DNA of 64,000 bases from Davidsoniella eucalypti (lineage: Eukaryota > Ascomycota > Sordariomycetes > Microascales > Ceratocystidaceae), in assembly GCA_004009845.1 (NCBI GenBank), contig RMBW01000062.1, positions 1-64,000 of the forward strand, read 5' to 3'. The notes under the pieces were generated by a model. It had not been told where the DNA came from, made no database searches, and saw only the letters and a list, made by a program, of their open reading frames with translations. Made by a program: the position numbers and the translations under genes. This document shows, in pieces, positions 1-11,088 of this stretch. Each line of letters begins with the position of its first letter. The first letter of the stretch is position 1.

Positions 1-1902
1 ATGCATGAATAATGTTCTTCATGTGTGCAGTAGAAACGTTGAAATATACAGCGACAGAGCGTGGAAGCTACAATAAAGAAACTGTGTTGCATTTATTTGG
101 GGTAGGTATCGAATGTTTACTCGGAGTGAACACCTTGAAAGAACTCCATCAAGTCGTATCAACCCTAGTGGGGTGAAACCATCTCCAACACTCTTGACAA
201 AAGGGACGGCTAATGTTTAGCACCATTATGTAAACTGAGTAACTATAAGATCTATTTACCAATAGTTATATAATTACCTCGTCACACAAAAAGAAGGCTT
301 TGAAATCCACAAGTATTTGCTCGTTCTACTAGATTAAGTCGTTGTTAGTGGGATTGCATACTTTAAACCGATTATATCCCTTGATCCTAGACACTTAACA
401 AAGTCAAGCGAACTTTGCGGGGGGAAATTGACGGACTAGTGCGTTTTGCCGTTGAAAACACCCCATGTATTGCATGTTGTTTGTAAAAGCGGTGAAGACT
501 ATCGTGGAGTAAAAGTATGAATTCGATATTTCAGCTAGCAAATATGCAAGTCTCGGTGAAGGGGGAACCTTATCATAGCCTTTTTATACGGCCAACCATG
601 TTTGTCAGAAATTCCCGTCATATTCTCTCATCGTTGCTTTTTTTCTAGTACAGAAGCGAGAGTATTTTTCTTTTCTTTCATTGTTTTCTCTTTGAGGAAA
701 ACACGACACTAACAATTCAACTCTACCAAGTATAAGCGAGTAAAGTGTGGCTTCAAAAATGACTGTTGCCTGTAACTAAAGAAGGCCAAAGCTGGAAACA
801 CAGGACAGCTATTATGCGGCTACGACTTGAGCTGGACACACACAGTACATAGTTGTCTACATATACAACTATGTATGGTAGTAATATAGAGAGTACCAAA
901 GAAGTTATCTCAGGGGCAGGTTGGATGGAAAGAAAGGGAAGGGAAAACAAAAAGACAAAAACAGCCTTTGCTTGTCGTCTCTGCTTGCTTTTCGTAGCAT
1001 GGACGCATCACCAAAAAAACCACAAAGCCATGTGCTCATCAGTCCATCAGCCTGCCACTTGCCCTCAAGATGGTCGCAGCCTGCGTAGTGTCGGTTAGTT
1101 AATGCAATATGTTGTAGATTGCTATACCACCGCTTGCTTGAGTGTATGCATTAGTGTTGCTACATAAAAAATATAGTGATAATTTATAAGTTTTTTCTTC
1201 TTATTTTTCGCTTGTTTCACGGATGGATTGAATTGAGACGATATTGTGACAACTTAAACTAGTATAACTATATATTTAGGACATAAGAGAATAGAACGCA
1301 AGTGCGTGAAAAGGATGCTACAGAGAGATAACAACCATGATAGTGCGGAAAATATCCGTACAAATAGTGTGAGCAAAAAGAGAAGCTGTTACAGAGAACT
1401 TGCCAAGTTTTGGGCAATAAAACTAGATAGATGCTGTGTCAAGGCATAGAAAGAACCAAAAAAGCCACCCTCCGACAAAAGATTTAGAAAAAAGAGGTAC
1501 GATAGATCCAAGAGTTCTTTGTGGCCAAACAAGAAAAAGGGAACGCGGATGAGGTGCAAAACCAGCAATATGAAGACTTCGTAGAGATTTGGGGACAGGA
1601 GCCAACAGCAAAGATAAGAAGACAACCGAGCCGAATAAAAGGACAGACATGAAATGAATTAGAGTAGAGCCGCTAGAGTGCCCGTGATAAAACGCGAATA
1701 AAGAAAAATAGTAGTAAACATAGAGATACTAGGATATGATAGAGATAAGTCGATATTGTGATGTGGAGATGCAAGTGAGGTGATGTGGAGGCGCTAGAAA
1801 CAAAGAGGTCATATGCAAAGGTCGTGAAAAAGGTAAAGAAAATGAAATAGGAACAAAAAACAAGGTCAACAGTGGGGGTGCAGAAGATGTAAAGGTCGTT
1901 TA
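1..1902. other. Intergenic, no gene seen
   Basis: AT-rich sequence with only short open frames on both strands, none with recognisable domain content, splice structure or protein-like composition. The right-hand part (about 1400-1900) is the 3' flank of the minus-strand gene that ends at 1903. No tRNA-like B-box or transposon ends were noticed. Confidence 0.5.
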
Positions 1903-3246
1903 TCATGAGACTTGTACCTGGGCCTGGGTTTTTTGGGCTTCTTCGGCTCTCTTCTCGGCGGCAAGCTCTAATTCCAACTCCTCCTCCAAATCATCGTCGT
2001 CGTCGTCTTCGTACTCTTCATCGTCGTCACCATCCTCTTCCTCTTCGTCCTCGAGTTCATTGCTGGACATGTCTTCTTCTTCACTCTCAGCATCGCTCTC
2101 GTCAAACGACAGTAGACCTAGTAGTGGGACTTCTAGCTTACGGTATTGGCTACGGATCAGGTTATCCGCAACTTCGAGCAACTTGCCGTCACGATCGAGC
2201 GGGATCTCTGCATCCATATCGAATATCTGCTCGTCGTGGTCCTTTGTCTTATCCATGGCCGTGGAGTTAGGCGAGAGTGTTTCTTCGGGGACATTGACGA
2301 TCCAGCGGTTAATAGTCTCGCTCCGAGCTGGCTTCGAGATACCGGCGCCGGCCATGCGTGCGCCAGACGCGTTGACCTTGCCGTCGAGTGTCTTGAGACC
2401 AGTGCGGAAACGTCTCTTCTGCTTTCTGCGGCGGCGCTGGATACGATCGCGGACATACCATGCTACAACTAGCATGGCGGCCTGCATGGTTTCCTGGCAC
2501 TTCTGGCGTTGTACTGTAGCCCAGGCCTGGCACTTTTGGTGCTGGAAATTAGCAATAGCTTGGCAGCGCTGTTGATAGTAAGAAGCAATACGCGACACCA
2601 TGGCGGTGTACTTGGCGGCATCGACGTCGGGCGGGAAGCCGGTGATAGATGGTGTGGCAGGCATAGGGCCGGCGGTAGTAGCAGTGCCGTCGGTTGTTGG
2701 GCCTGGGATAGAAGAGCTGAGGAGTGGAGAAGTCACGCTAGCACTAGTGGCAGCGGTAGAAGCAGCAGTAGCAGTTGCTGCCGAAGAAGACTGAGCAGAT
2801 GTAGATGAAGAGCTCATGTTGCTGGGATGAGAAAAGAAAGCGCCAGAAGTGTTGAGGGGAGCTGTCATAGCACTGGAATTGGTAGCGCTGTTGATGTTGG
2901 CGTTCATGTCAACACTGGGGATCATGCCCATGGCTACAAACGCCGCGAGAGGGTTTCGAGCAATTCCCGCAGTCGAGTTCTTGGCCAGTAGAGGCTGTTG
3001 CGGCGCTGAAGGACTATGAAGTTCAGTGGAAGCCTTGCGCTTGAGTGTTGGCCGGCCCTGCGGCATCATAGTTGCGGCAGCAGTGGCAGCGTGGTTGATA
3101 GAGGATGGATTAAAAGCAGAAGTCGAGGCGTTGAAGACGTTGGCAGATGTGGTAATAGCGGGCTTGTTAATAAAGGCGTGGTTGTCCGGTGGCGGTGTCA
3201 CCGGTGTCATAAAGTCGAATCTGTGCATCATCGAGGGAAAAGACAT
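1903..3246 (-). CDS. Conserved-looking fungal protein of unknown function, probably nuclear
   Basis: Intronless ORF of 447 aa. The first ~200 residues are Ser/Thr/Ala/Pro-rich and low complexity. Residues 223-255 form three 11-residue units, each with a QxxCQ core (YYQQRCQAIAN, FQHQKCQAWAT, VQRQKCQETMQ), followed by a short hydrophobic stretch (AAMLVVAWYV) and a basic cluster RRRRKQKRR (about 271-279) that could be a nuclear localisation signal. Residues about 384-433 are almost entirely Asp/Glu. I do not recognise a named family; I have the impression of similar proteins in other Sordariomycetes but cannot prove it. The order tail, Cys-repeat helix, basic block, acid tail would suit a chromatin- or nucleolus-associated protein, but this is inference. 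The upstream leader is pyrimidine-rich on the coding strand. Confidence 0.8.
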   Translation of the reverse strand: MSFPSMMHRFDFMTPVTPPPDNHAFINKPAITTSANVFNASTSAFNPSSINHAATAAATMMPQGRPTLKRKASTELHSPSAPQQPLLAKNSTAGIARNPLAAFVAMGMIPSVDMNANINSATNSSAMTAPLNTSGAFFSHPSNMSSSSTSAQSSSAATATAASTAATSASVTSPLLSSSIPGPTTDGTATTAGPMPATPSITGFPPDVDAAKYTAMVSRIASYYQQRCQAIANFQHQKCQAWATVQRQKCQETMQAAMLVVAWYVRDRIQRRRRKQKRRFRTGLKTLDGKVNASGARMAGAGISKPARSETINRWIVNVPEETLSPNSTAMDKTKDHDEQIFDMDAEIPLDRDGKLLEVADNLIRSQYRKLEVPLLGLLSFDESDAESEEEDMSSNELEDEEEEDGDDDEEYEDDDDDDLEEELELELAAEKRAEEAQKTQAQVQVS

Positions 3247-6200
3247 TCAAGTTGAAAAGGCTCGAGACAATCGAAGGCCAATGGAAGTACAGAGTCAAAG
3301 AGGCTCTGGCAGTGCAACGAGGGCAGCACGGCAAAACTTGTTGTCGGCGGATCTGGACAGTGGCTCAAGGTCTGATGGACAGAAGAAAAGAATACTATCC
3401 TATTAGGCAACAGGATAACGCTTGTCGTAAAGTAGGTAAGAAAGCGGTAGATAGAGCGTGTTCCTGCACAAGAGGGAGCACAGCATGCGTGATACCAAAA
3501 GGAAACCGGACTAGTCTTAGTATATCAGGGCACGATGGTGGTTGTAGCTGCGACAATAGCAGAGACAGCAGAGATTCTAGAATCGAGGGCACTAAGACGC
3601 CCAGTGCCGACCAAGAGAGTGCAGTGTGCAGTGTTTCTGTGTTCGGATAGAAAAGCGTGGGCGGGATCAATATGTCTGTAGTAGCGAGGAGGCGAGTAGA
3701 TGATGAGACGTCGTATAAGTAGGTAACGCTGTGCGATGGAGATGCTAGATTGGAAACGGTCTGATGTGGACGAGCAGATGGGAGATGAGAGAGTATGGAC
3801 GGGATAGGATGGAAGAAAGAAAGAAGAAACGTCGGGATGTAGGGCAGGCCAAGCAACAACAAATGGACGAGGGCTGTAGGGTCTTAAGTACGACGTATGG
3901 AGAACGGATGACGGAACAGCGATATGTAGCCAAATGGTTGGTTGTTCAGCAGCAGGGTCTGTCTTGCGAGCCAGATCCAGGCTCAGCAGAGAAAAGCAGA
4001 CAAAGAAACACAAATCGCAGCAAAGCAAAGCAAGGCAGAGCAGACCGAGAGGCCAGTGCCAGCCGCAGCTGGAACGATGTTGATGGAGAGGCCCCTAGTA
4101 TCCCAGTATGGGAAACACCGCTTTTGGCACCAGATGGGATTAGTGTCTGAACAAAAAATAGCTTATACACACCACCGTGGGCCGGGGACTGGCATGGTAT
4201 GATGTGGTTCACAGAAACGCGAGATGAGAGGTCGAGAGGGAGCAAAATCAGCTGGGCTTGAGAAGATCCAACGGCTGCTATATCTGTAGAAGGATAAAAA
4301 ACGGAGCGAATAATGGAATAATTATTAGCTAGAGCAGTAATGCTAGAAGAACGCCCCTGTCCCAGCACACACAACTCTCTTTTTAGTTATTCGTAGACCG
4401 CGGAATAAATTCTAGATGTGATAAAATGTGAGCAAAGAACGGATGTCGCCAGTTTAGCGAATAACATGGCAATGCATCACAGAAAAGGAACGAAAAAAGA
4501 AGAATAAAATAAACGAGGAATAATCCAAGAAGCGATAATGATAGCAAGTTCCAATATACCAGCACAGCTTTCTGTTATTGCCAAAGTTTTTATTTATTTA
4601 CTCACCTTTTTAGGCCTGGTCCCGCTGGCTGCAAGATCAAGCCAACAGGAAACACCAGGGGCATATTCCAGCACCCAAAACCGGATCAGAGGGCTATCCG
4701 GGACTAGGAGACTGATTGCAGCAGCTAATCGGAAGAGAAGGGCCACAGGATGTGTTTCTGCGTGCAGGATATCGTTTGTGTAGGAGAAGGGGAGTCGTGG
4801 CTCTCTAGAGTGCGATCATTTCTCTTGTTCTGCCTGGTCGTGCAAATTACAGTACTGGAAGGCTCTGGGTAATGGGTGGAACAACATGGGGCGAGGTCGG
4901 CCAACTGCTGATCGCACAGACAAAGCCAGAAGAATGCTCGGGCTCTGGTCGAGAACACCTCCCATACAAGCTACCATACAAGCTCCCATACAGACCAGCT
5001 GGCTCGGAAAAACGATAAATAATAATCAGCGAATGGCCCCGTCAACGTTTGTTGTTATTTTTCCTTTTATTTTCCCTTTATTTTTTTTTTAATTCTTCTA
5101 TACAGTGCACCAAATGAATGAAAATTCTGCTGGCGCCAGAACAGCAACTGCAAAGACAGAGTCAAAAGGCAGTTCCCCCCCTCCTCTGTTGCCCCCATAA
5201 TCTGAGCAAGAACAAGTTTAATGTTTGTCTGGTGATAATGCCAAACGACGTCGTCAAAGTGGGCTGAGGTGTGGTTCAAATCGACCGATGATAAGTGGGG
5301 CTCAGGCCGTGCGATTCCGTTGGCGAGTTGCACTGGGTTCCACGCTGACACCGCGCCTTTCTAACCTTGTTTCTGCATTTCTTTCTTGTTGCAGGGAAGC
5401 TAAATGAACATTAATTACTTTATCGTTTTTTTTCTTCTTTCTTTTTTAGAACGGGCGTCTATTGTATAGAGAAGGCTAACGGAGGACTCTAAACGCCATT
5501 CTCTAAAATAATCTGACTATGACATAAAATGTCATCATTGTAGCCGCAACACGGCGTAACTGCCTTTTACTTCTTTTCTCATGTTCAGACCAGTAATTAC
5601 TCCTTGCCATTTTGCTCCGGCTTTTCGGTCTTGTATTCGATAGGGCACGTGCTTTTGTTCTCAGTTCTCCTCTCCGCTGCTTCCTTCCCTTGATTATCGT
5701 TCTATCATCTGGCCGTTTCAACAAATAAACGTTGTATGTAGTTGGGAAAAAAAAATTGCCAAAAAAAACTGGAAATCCTCTCAATCTATTTTTCCCTTTT
5801 TCCTTTTCTACCCTGTCTCCGAGTACCCGTTTTGGAAACATCCTGATGCCATTTTGTACTTCTTGCATTTCCTAATCGGAACAACTGCATTATAAAGCAG
5901 CACTGAGAGAATGAAACACTCTGAACGGGTCATTAACGAATCTTTATAATTCATAACACATGAAGCATGCTGTTATTTGACAACAAGTTTTCTCTTCCAT
6001 GATATTCGGCTTTTGTATATACAAATCCTTGATCGTATACTTTCAACTCCACCGAAACTGTCCATCATCACGTATAATATCCTACAGCTATAGATATGGG
6101 GATTCACCGCCCGGATAAGGCTCGATTACTTCCGTCTCCTGTCTGCTCACTGTGAAGTAGCGACCGCCACTTCACAAGATAGTGTTGGTAATACCAAGAT

Positions 6201-7032
6201 TATCCGAGTATTGGCCAGATGTCCTATCGATTTCTGATGATTTTCGTACGTTCTCTTGTCAGAATGATGCGGCAATCGACGTCTAAGTAGGGGGCGTGTG
6301 TAAATGTATATAAAAGTATTTATCTGATTTATCAATCATCAAGACTAAGGCTTGTCCCATCTTGTTTTACCTTTCTTGGCTGTTCCGTAGTTAACTCTTG
6401 TTATATACACGTATATCTGCTTGGCTTACAGCACTCGGCTCGCTCGTTCGGATATAAACCTTGGTGATAGCCTTCTGTTTGTATCTTTGCAAGGTCAGCC
6501 TGTCTTCTGTCACACTAGGCAGATAGGCCGCATATTATTGGAAGTAATAACAGGAGCTGTGTTCAGTATGTTGCTCCAGTCCGTATTGAATACGGAATGT
6601 CTGCTATAGCTGCTCTGGCTATGCCAAGTCTTAGCACCAATTAGTTGCTTGTAGTGCTAAAGTTAATTAAGTAGTTTGTCCTGGGCCATTATATATGCCA
6701 CCACTAGTACCATCCTTATGAATATCAAACATACGTCGAAGGAGATCCAGACTTTCGTACTTCCTAAAATAGAGCCCCAACTGTATTTGTAGATCACGGG
6801 ATGACTATACATGTTAGTATGTCCGTATACACATACGCCTTGATCTAATGTAATGTGAAAGCCAAATAAGTAGATTCTTGAAGCAAATCTATTACAACTA
6901 CAACTACTTGTGTTTTTTAATTGAGAACAAGATGCTTCCTGATCGGGCTAGCCCAACATGCGATGGATGTACTTATTTGATGTCAAAAGCTCCGATATAC
7001 GCTTTTCCTTTTTGCGTTACATATGCACATGA
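3247..7032. other. Gene-poor intergenic region
   Basis: The first ~800 bp are purine-rich on the plus strand, that is CT-rich on the coding strand of the gene at 1903-3246, and are probably its promoter and leader. Beyond about 4400 the sequence is AT-rich with no open frame I can support. A short direct repeat with unit CCCATACAAGCT, about three imperfect copies, lies at 4960-4994. Homopolymer runs of A and T are common. Confidence 0.45.
4960..4994. repeat. Short imperfect tandem repeat, unit CCCATACAAGCT
   Basis: Three adjacent copies of a roughly 11-12 bp unit (CCCATACAAGCT, ACCATACAAGCT, CCCATACAGACC). It is too short to be a mobile element and probably arose by replication slippage. Confidence 0.5.
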
Positions 7033-7311
7033 TTAATTTTGTACACATAATTTTCCGCCATGGGAAGATGTTCCAGGCCTTTTCTTGCCATCTCCTTTTT
7101 TCTTCGCTCTGGCCACCCAATACATAAAATATAATGGGCCCAGAGAAGCTAAGATCAAGATAAGCAAGTCGGGAAGTATTGTAATGTGATGAGATAACAC
7201 CTCGTGGTGGCTTGACGAGACGAAATATAGCTGGTCTAAGATCAAGAGAAACGATGCCGACACCACTATGTTCAAAATATAGTACCATGTTGTCGGATTA
7301 TTCAGAGACAT
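7033..7311 (-). CDS. Possible small membrane protein or exon remnant
   Basis: From the ATG at 7311 this frame gives 92 aa with two strongly hydrophobic segments (about residues 8-25, around YYILNIVVSASFLLILDQLY, and about 44-64, around LLILILASLGPLYFMYW), then a Lys/Arg-rich hydrophilic tail. That pattern is more protein-like than the other frames in this desert. The open frame continues upstream of the ATG to about 7398 without a better start. It may therefore be an exon of a longer gene I cannot assemble, a decayed gene, or chance. I do not recognise a family. Confidence 0.25.
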   Translation of the reverse strand: MSLNNPTTWYYILNIVVSASFLLILDQLYFVSSSHHEVLSHHITILPDLLILILASLGPLYFMYWVARAKKKGDGKKRPGTSSHGGKLCVQN

Positions 7312-8242
7312 GTCCAACTTGGTGACATTTATTGTCAATAATTTCTTCACGCCTATCTCCAGTATCTTAACAATGGACAGGCGGCGAACAGCATTCAAGT
7401 ATATACATCACTAATACGCCTCAAAGTGTCTATACCATCAGACCGTAAACTTCTTTTTTACTGTTTACAGTTAGTTTCCATGGCCTCTTCCTATTTTATG
7501 GTTCGGTCTTGTTTGCTATCTTATGCTACATGTATGAGTGTTTCCTTCTTTGGGAGAAAGTCGATCCATGATTTCATGATGATCACGTCTGCCCGGAAAT
7601 TTAGACGAGGGATACACACAAAAACAACCAACCATGCATGTAGGGTAAGTATATCACCAGCTGAGTTCGTTACTCTTATATTATGGAAACTTGGACGAAG
7701 ATGCTCTGATGGGTGGTCCAGAGGCAACTAAACCAAGCCAACGCAGCCCACTTCTATCCCCTGATACACAACTGTCAAGTAACAGTATTGATATTTTTGA
7801 AAAGTAGGTCATGAGTGGCGCTGGTAGCTACATATAATATCAACATGGACGCGGCTATAGCATCTTGGTCAGATTAGAAATCCAGACAACCTGAGAATGA
7901 CGTCGATGTAGATGACTATATAAGTCTTGATTATAACACAATGCTATATACCACCGTATACTACAAGTTTTGACAGCCCATTAGGCAACATGGGAGAAAT
8001 TGAGGTAACGATTGCATTCGAAATATGCAATAATACCAGCTGCAACACAACACTACCAAGAGATATAATGTGGATATTTAGATCAAGATTACACTTTGTG
8101 ATACATGTACTTCCATTTCTCGGATGCCCTGTAAGATCTTCTATAGGTATAGTGAACCCCAGGGGCGTCTACTACTGAAACTGCAGCGGGTGTTTCTGTC
8201 TACTGTGTGGCGATTTTTAGCCGTGAACATATGAATATAGAC

Positions 8243-8255
8243 GGGGGGGGGGGGG
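8243..8255. repeat. G homopolymer (13 nt)
   Basis: Uninterrupted run of 13 G in otherwise AT-rich intergenic DNA. It is a simple slippage-prone tract and its length in the assembly may be inexact. Confidence 0.8.
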
Positions 8256-11008
8256 CTGTTCTTAGGGCCGGGGTTCTGCCGGTTGAAAAAAAGACAGTGA
8301 AGAAGACAGTAAATATTACCGTATTAGGCAAAACTGCGATGCTGATGGGACAAAAAGAGCTAGACAACAAAGGTATTAATTATGTATTGATGCTGGTAAT
8401 TTATCGTGGTGTCACGCCATGACCAGGCCAGAGACCACCTTCTAGACTTTGGGCTTACTATTTGCTATTGTTTTCTAACCTGTATTTGCTGACGGTAATA
8501 TTTTTGTGAATCTCACTCCGGGTGTCTTTGCCTTCGTCCCATCGAGACTGACATGGCGAAATACATCAAAACCCACCGTAGTTGGGCTGTGATGGTTGTG
8601 ACACAGCTTCTAGTCATCTCTACTCGTGCTCGTGTTAAGTCAGTCACTGCATATTCATATGCGTGCGTGTCGGAATATTCAGCGAGTCACAGTTGGAGAT
8701 TCAGGTTACAAGAGTTGCAGTAGTAGTTATAGTTGGAACCAAAAATGACAACCTCAACAACAATACCAAGCAACATCTCCCTAATCAGAAATCCATATTA
8801 TCCTTAAGCAGAAACAATCAACGGTGCCCTGATGGCGACGTATCAGTTTTCTCCTTGTGTAGTTTTTTTTTCCTGGGCTTGCAATGCGGCACGCCTCATC
8901 CGGCTGATTTTGCTGGATTTTGTCTCGGGAGCATCTTCCAGGTTCGAATTAAAGGTAGCCTCGCTTCCTCAATCAAAACTTCCTATGACGACGTATGTCC
9001 AGGAGTTTGTTGCTTAGATGGAAATGGCAATGTTGACTAGTATAAAAAGCAGAATCTTGGCTATATAGTTGCACTCTCAACACCAAATTTTCTACAAATC
9101 GAGTTAATTACTGTACAATACAAATTTCATGTCCGACTACGAAACAATTACAAGAGGAAAAAAGCATACAGTTATGTATCAGTTAGTTATTCATAAAATA
9201 AACATTTCCCTTCTGCGTCACGCGTGGCCCCCTCTAAGGCCCCAGCAAATCGAAGTCTTCCTACAGCACCTCCATCGACCCATCTCTTTGTCAATTGGGC
9301 CCTGGGATTGATTGCCATCGCGCCATTTCGAGCGCTTGTCTGCCGTCTTTTTCGGTTCACCGGCCTGCTATGCATGTTCCCTAATTTAGTTGAGACCCTC
9401 TCCTTCTTCTCCCCTCGTCTTGTCTACCTACCTTGTTTTCTATTCTCTTGGCCTCCATGTTTTTTCTTTTGTTTTTGTCTCCTCGCTACTTAACAGCAGT
9501 AGCAGGTTTCCCGGTTTGTTTGCATCCTGCAACAGGAGGCTCGCCTTGCTCTGTTGATGATACCAAATTTCTATGGTTGTAGCATCGACGAGTTCATCCT
9601 ACGCCTTTCCTAGTCGCTAGTCTGCGCTGTTTGTCTTGCTCTCGACTCCACGCTCACTCGGCCGGACAACTTGATGGAGCGCCTAGTTGCAGTTCCGCCT
9701 TGTATCGCTTGTGATTGTGTATATGGGGCAGGATGTCAGCAAATCAGAATATGCACTCCACTGAACTGCGTCTCTCGAGTCTTCTGTCAACATATACACC
9801 GCTCAAAACTTGTCTCTTCTCTCTTCATATATCTGTATGTGTACAGGCGTGTGTCTACTCTTGAAACAACAAACAATACGCCTCTATACTTAGCCTCTAT
9901 AAGATCTATGACACTGTCTCGGCATCGAGCGGTGATGGCGTGCATATACGTGCTAGGGGCAAAGTGTGCGGTGTAGCAGATAAACAGCATAGAGGTTATC
10001 TACCAGGGAAATGCCAGTGATCCAGGCCTTAGGGTGGCTCTGTTCTGCGTAATTCATGTGTTTCCTACCCCTACTAATGATACGGCAAGTCTCGCTGTGC
10101 CCTTACACCGATTACAGGGTACTACTATTTTGCGAAGCTAATGCCGCTTGATATTGGGCCGAGCTCCACTCTGCGGACCAGCAAGTATAATATATAATAT
10201 AGATAAAGCAAACATCAATCTAACAACCGCATAACTCAAAGACAAGTATGTACTAATGGCGGAGTGATGCCTGCTGCGTATCGTGTATGAATTGTACGAT
10301 TATCCATCACCACATGTCTCCGGGGCGGCCTATGGCCGTAGCCTACAATGGACATCGAGACATAGTAAGTATATATCGTATGGCTGATAGAGCTTCGCGC
10401 ATATTCGCTTTGTAAAGCACGGCAAAGCAAAAGTTGATATCATTTCGGCCTCATTTATGCTTGGTCGATTCTGCCACATCTCAATTGAGCTGTTGTGATG
10501 CCGAACTATGATAACAATGTTGACAATGGCCAAAATGTAAACAATCTATATGATGCAGCGCTCCACAGTTAGCATCTCAATCGGAAATGGACATGGCCCC
10601 ACTTTTAAGTTCATCTTTCGAACAAAAACAAATTCACAAAAGTCTAATAAGAAGCAGTCAAAAAACAACAAGTACCGACCTCACTCCGGAAAATCCCAGG
10701 CAAAGCTGCATCTCTAAGAACTGCTTCCTACTACAGAAGCAACCGCCTAGTAAGAGCGTGTAGGGCAACAAGCCCGTCGGCTCATAGTCGGACAATCTTC
10801 AACATTGGGCTCACGAACTAGCGATGACAACAACTCTACACGTTGCTATTCTAGGCCATATTTTTATCATTAACTATCTTCGGACTTACGTCTTCATCGG
10901 CTCTACGGGCATCGTTTAATCGGTAGCTCGTGTCTATCCATAATTAGTCATTATTACTGTTTCTAGGCATCATTCCTTTTATCAACCCAATCAGTCTCGA
11001 AACAAACA

Positions 11009-11029
11009 CCCCCCCCCCCCCCCCCCCCC
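11009..11029. repeat. C homopolymer (21 nt) upstream of MSH1
   Basis: Twenty-one consecutive C, ending 59 bp before the proposed MSH1 ATG and followed by a CT-rich tract. It probably lies in the promoter or 5' leader. Length is likely to vary between isolates and between sequencing methods. Confidence 0.85.
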
Positions 11030-11088
11030 TTCCTCCCTTCTTTCCCTCTTCCTTCTCCCTCTGCTCTCGTGACACCATTGATCTGGCC

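Larger units (their letters stand above)
7312..11088. other. Gene-poor intergenic region upstream of MSH1
   Basis: No supportable gene. It holds a run of 13 G at 8243-8255 and a run of 21 C at 11009-11029, followed by a pyrimidine-rich tract up to the MSH1 start, which is probably the MSH1 promoter and leader. Short hydrophobic frames around 7430-7730 and 9220-9490 lack proper starts or splice context. Confidence 0.45.

Noticed and set aside
5265..5290. GGTTCAAATCGACC resembling a tRNA B-box
   Set aside because: No matching A-box, acceptor stem or cloverleaf could be built around it.
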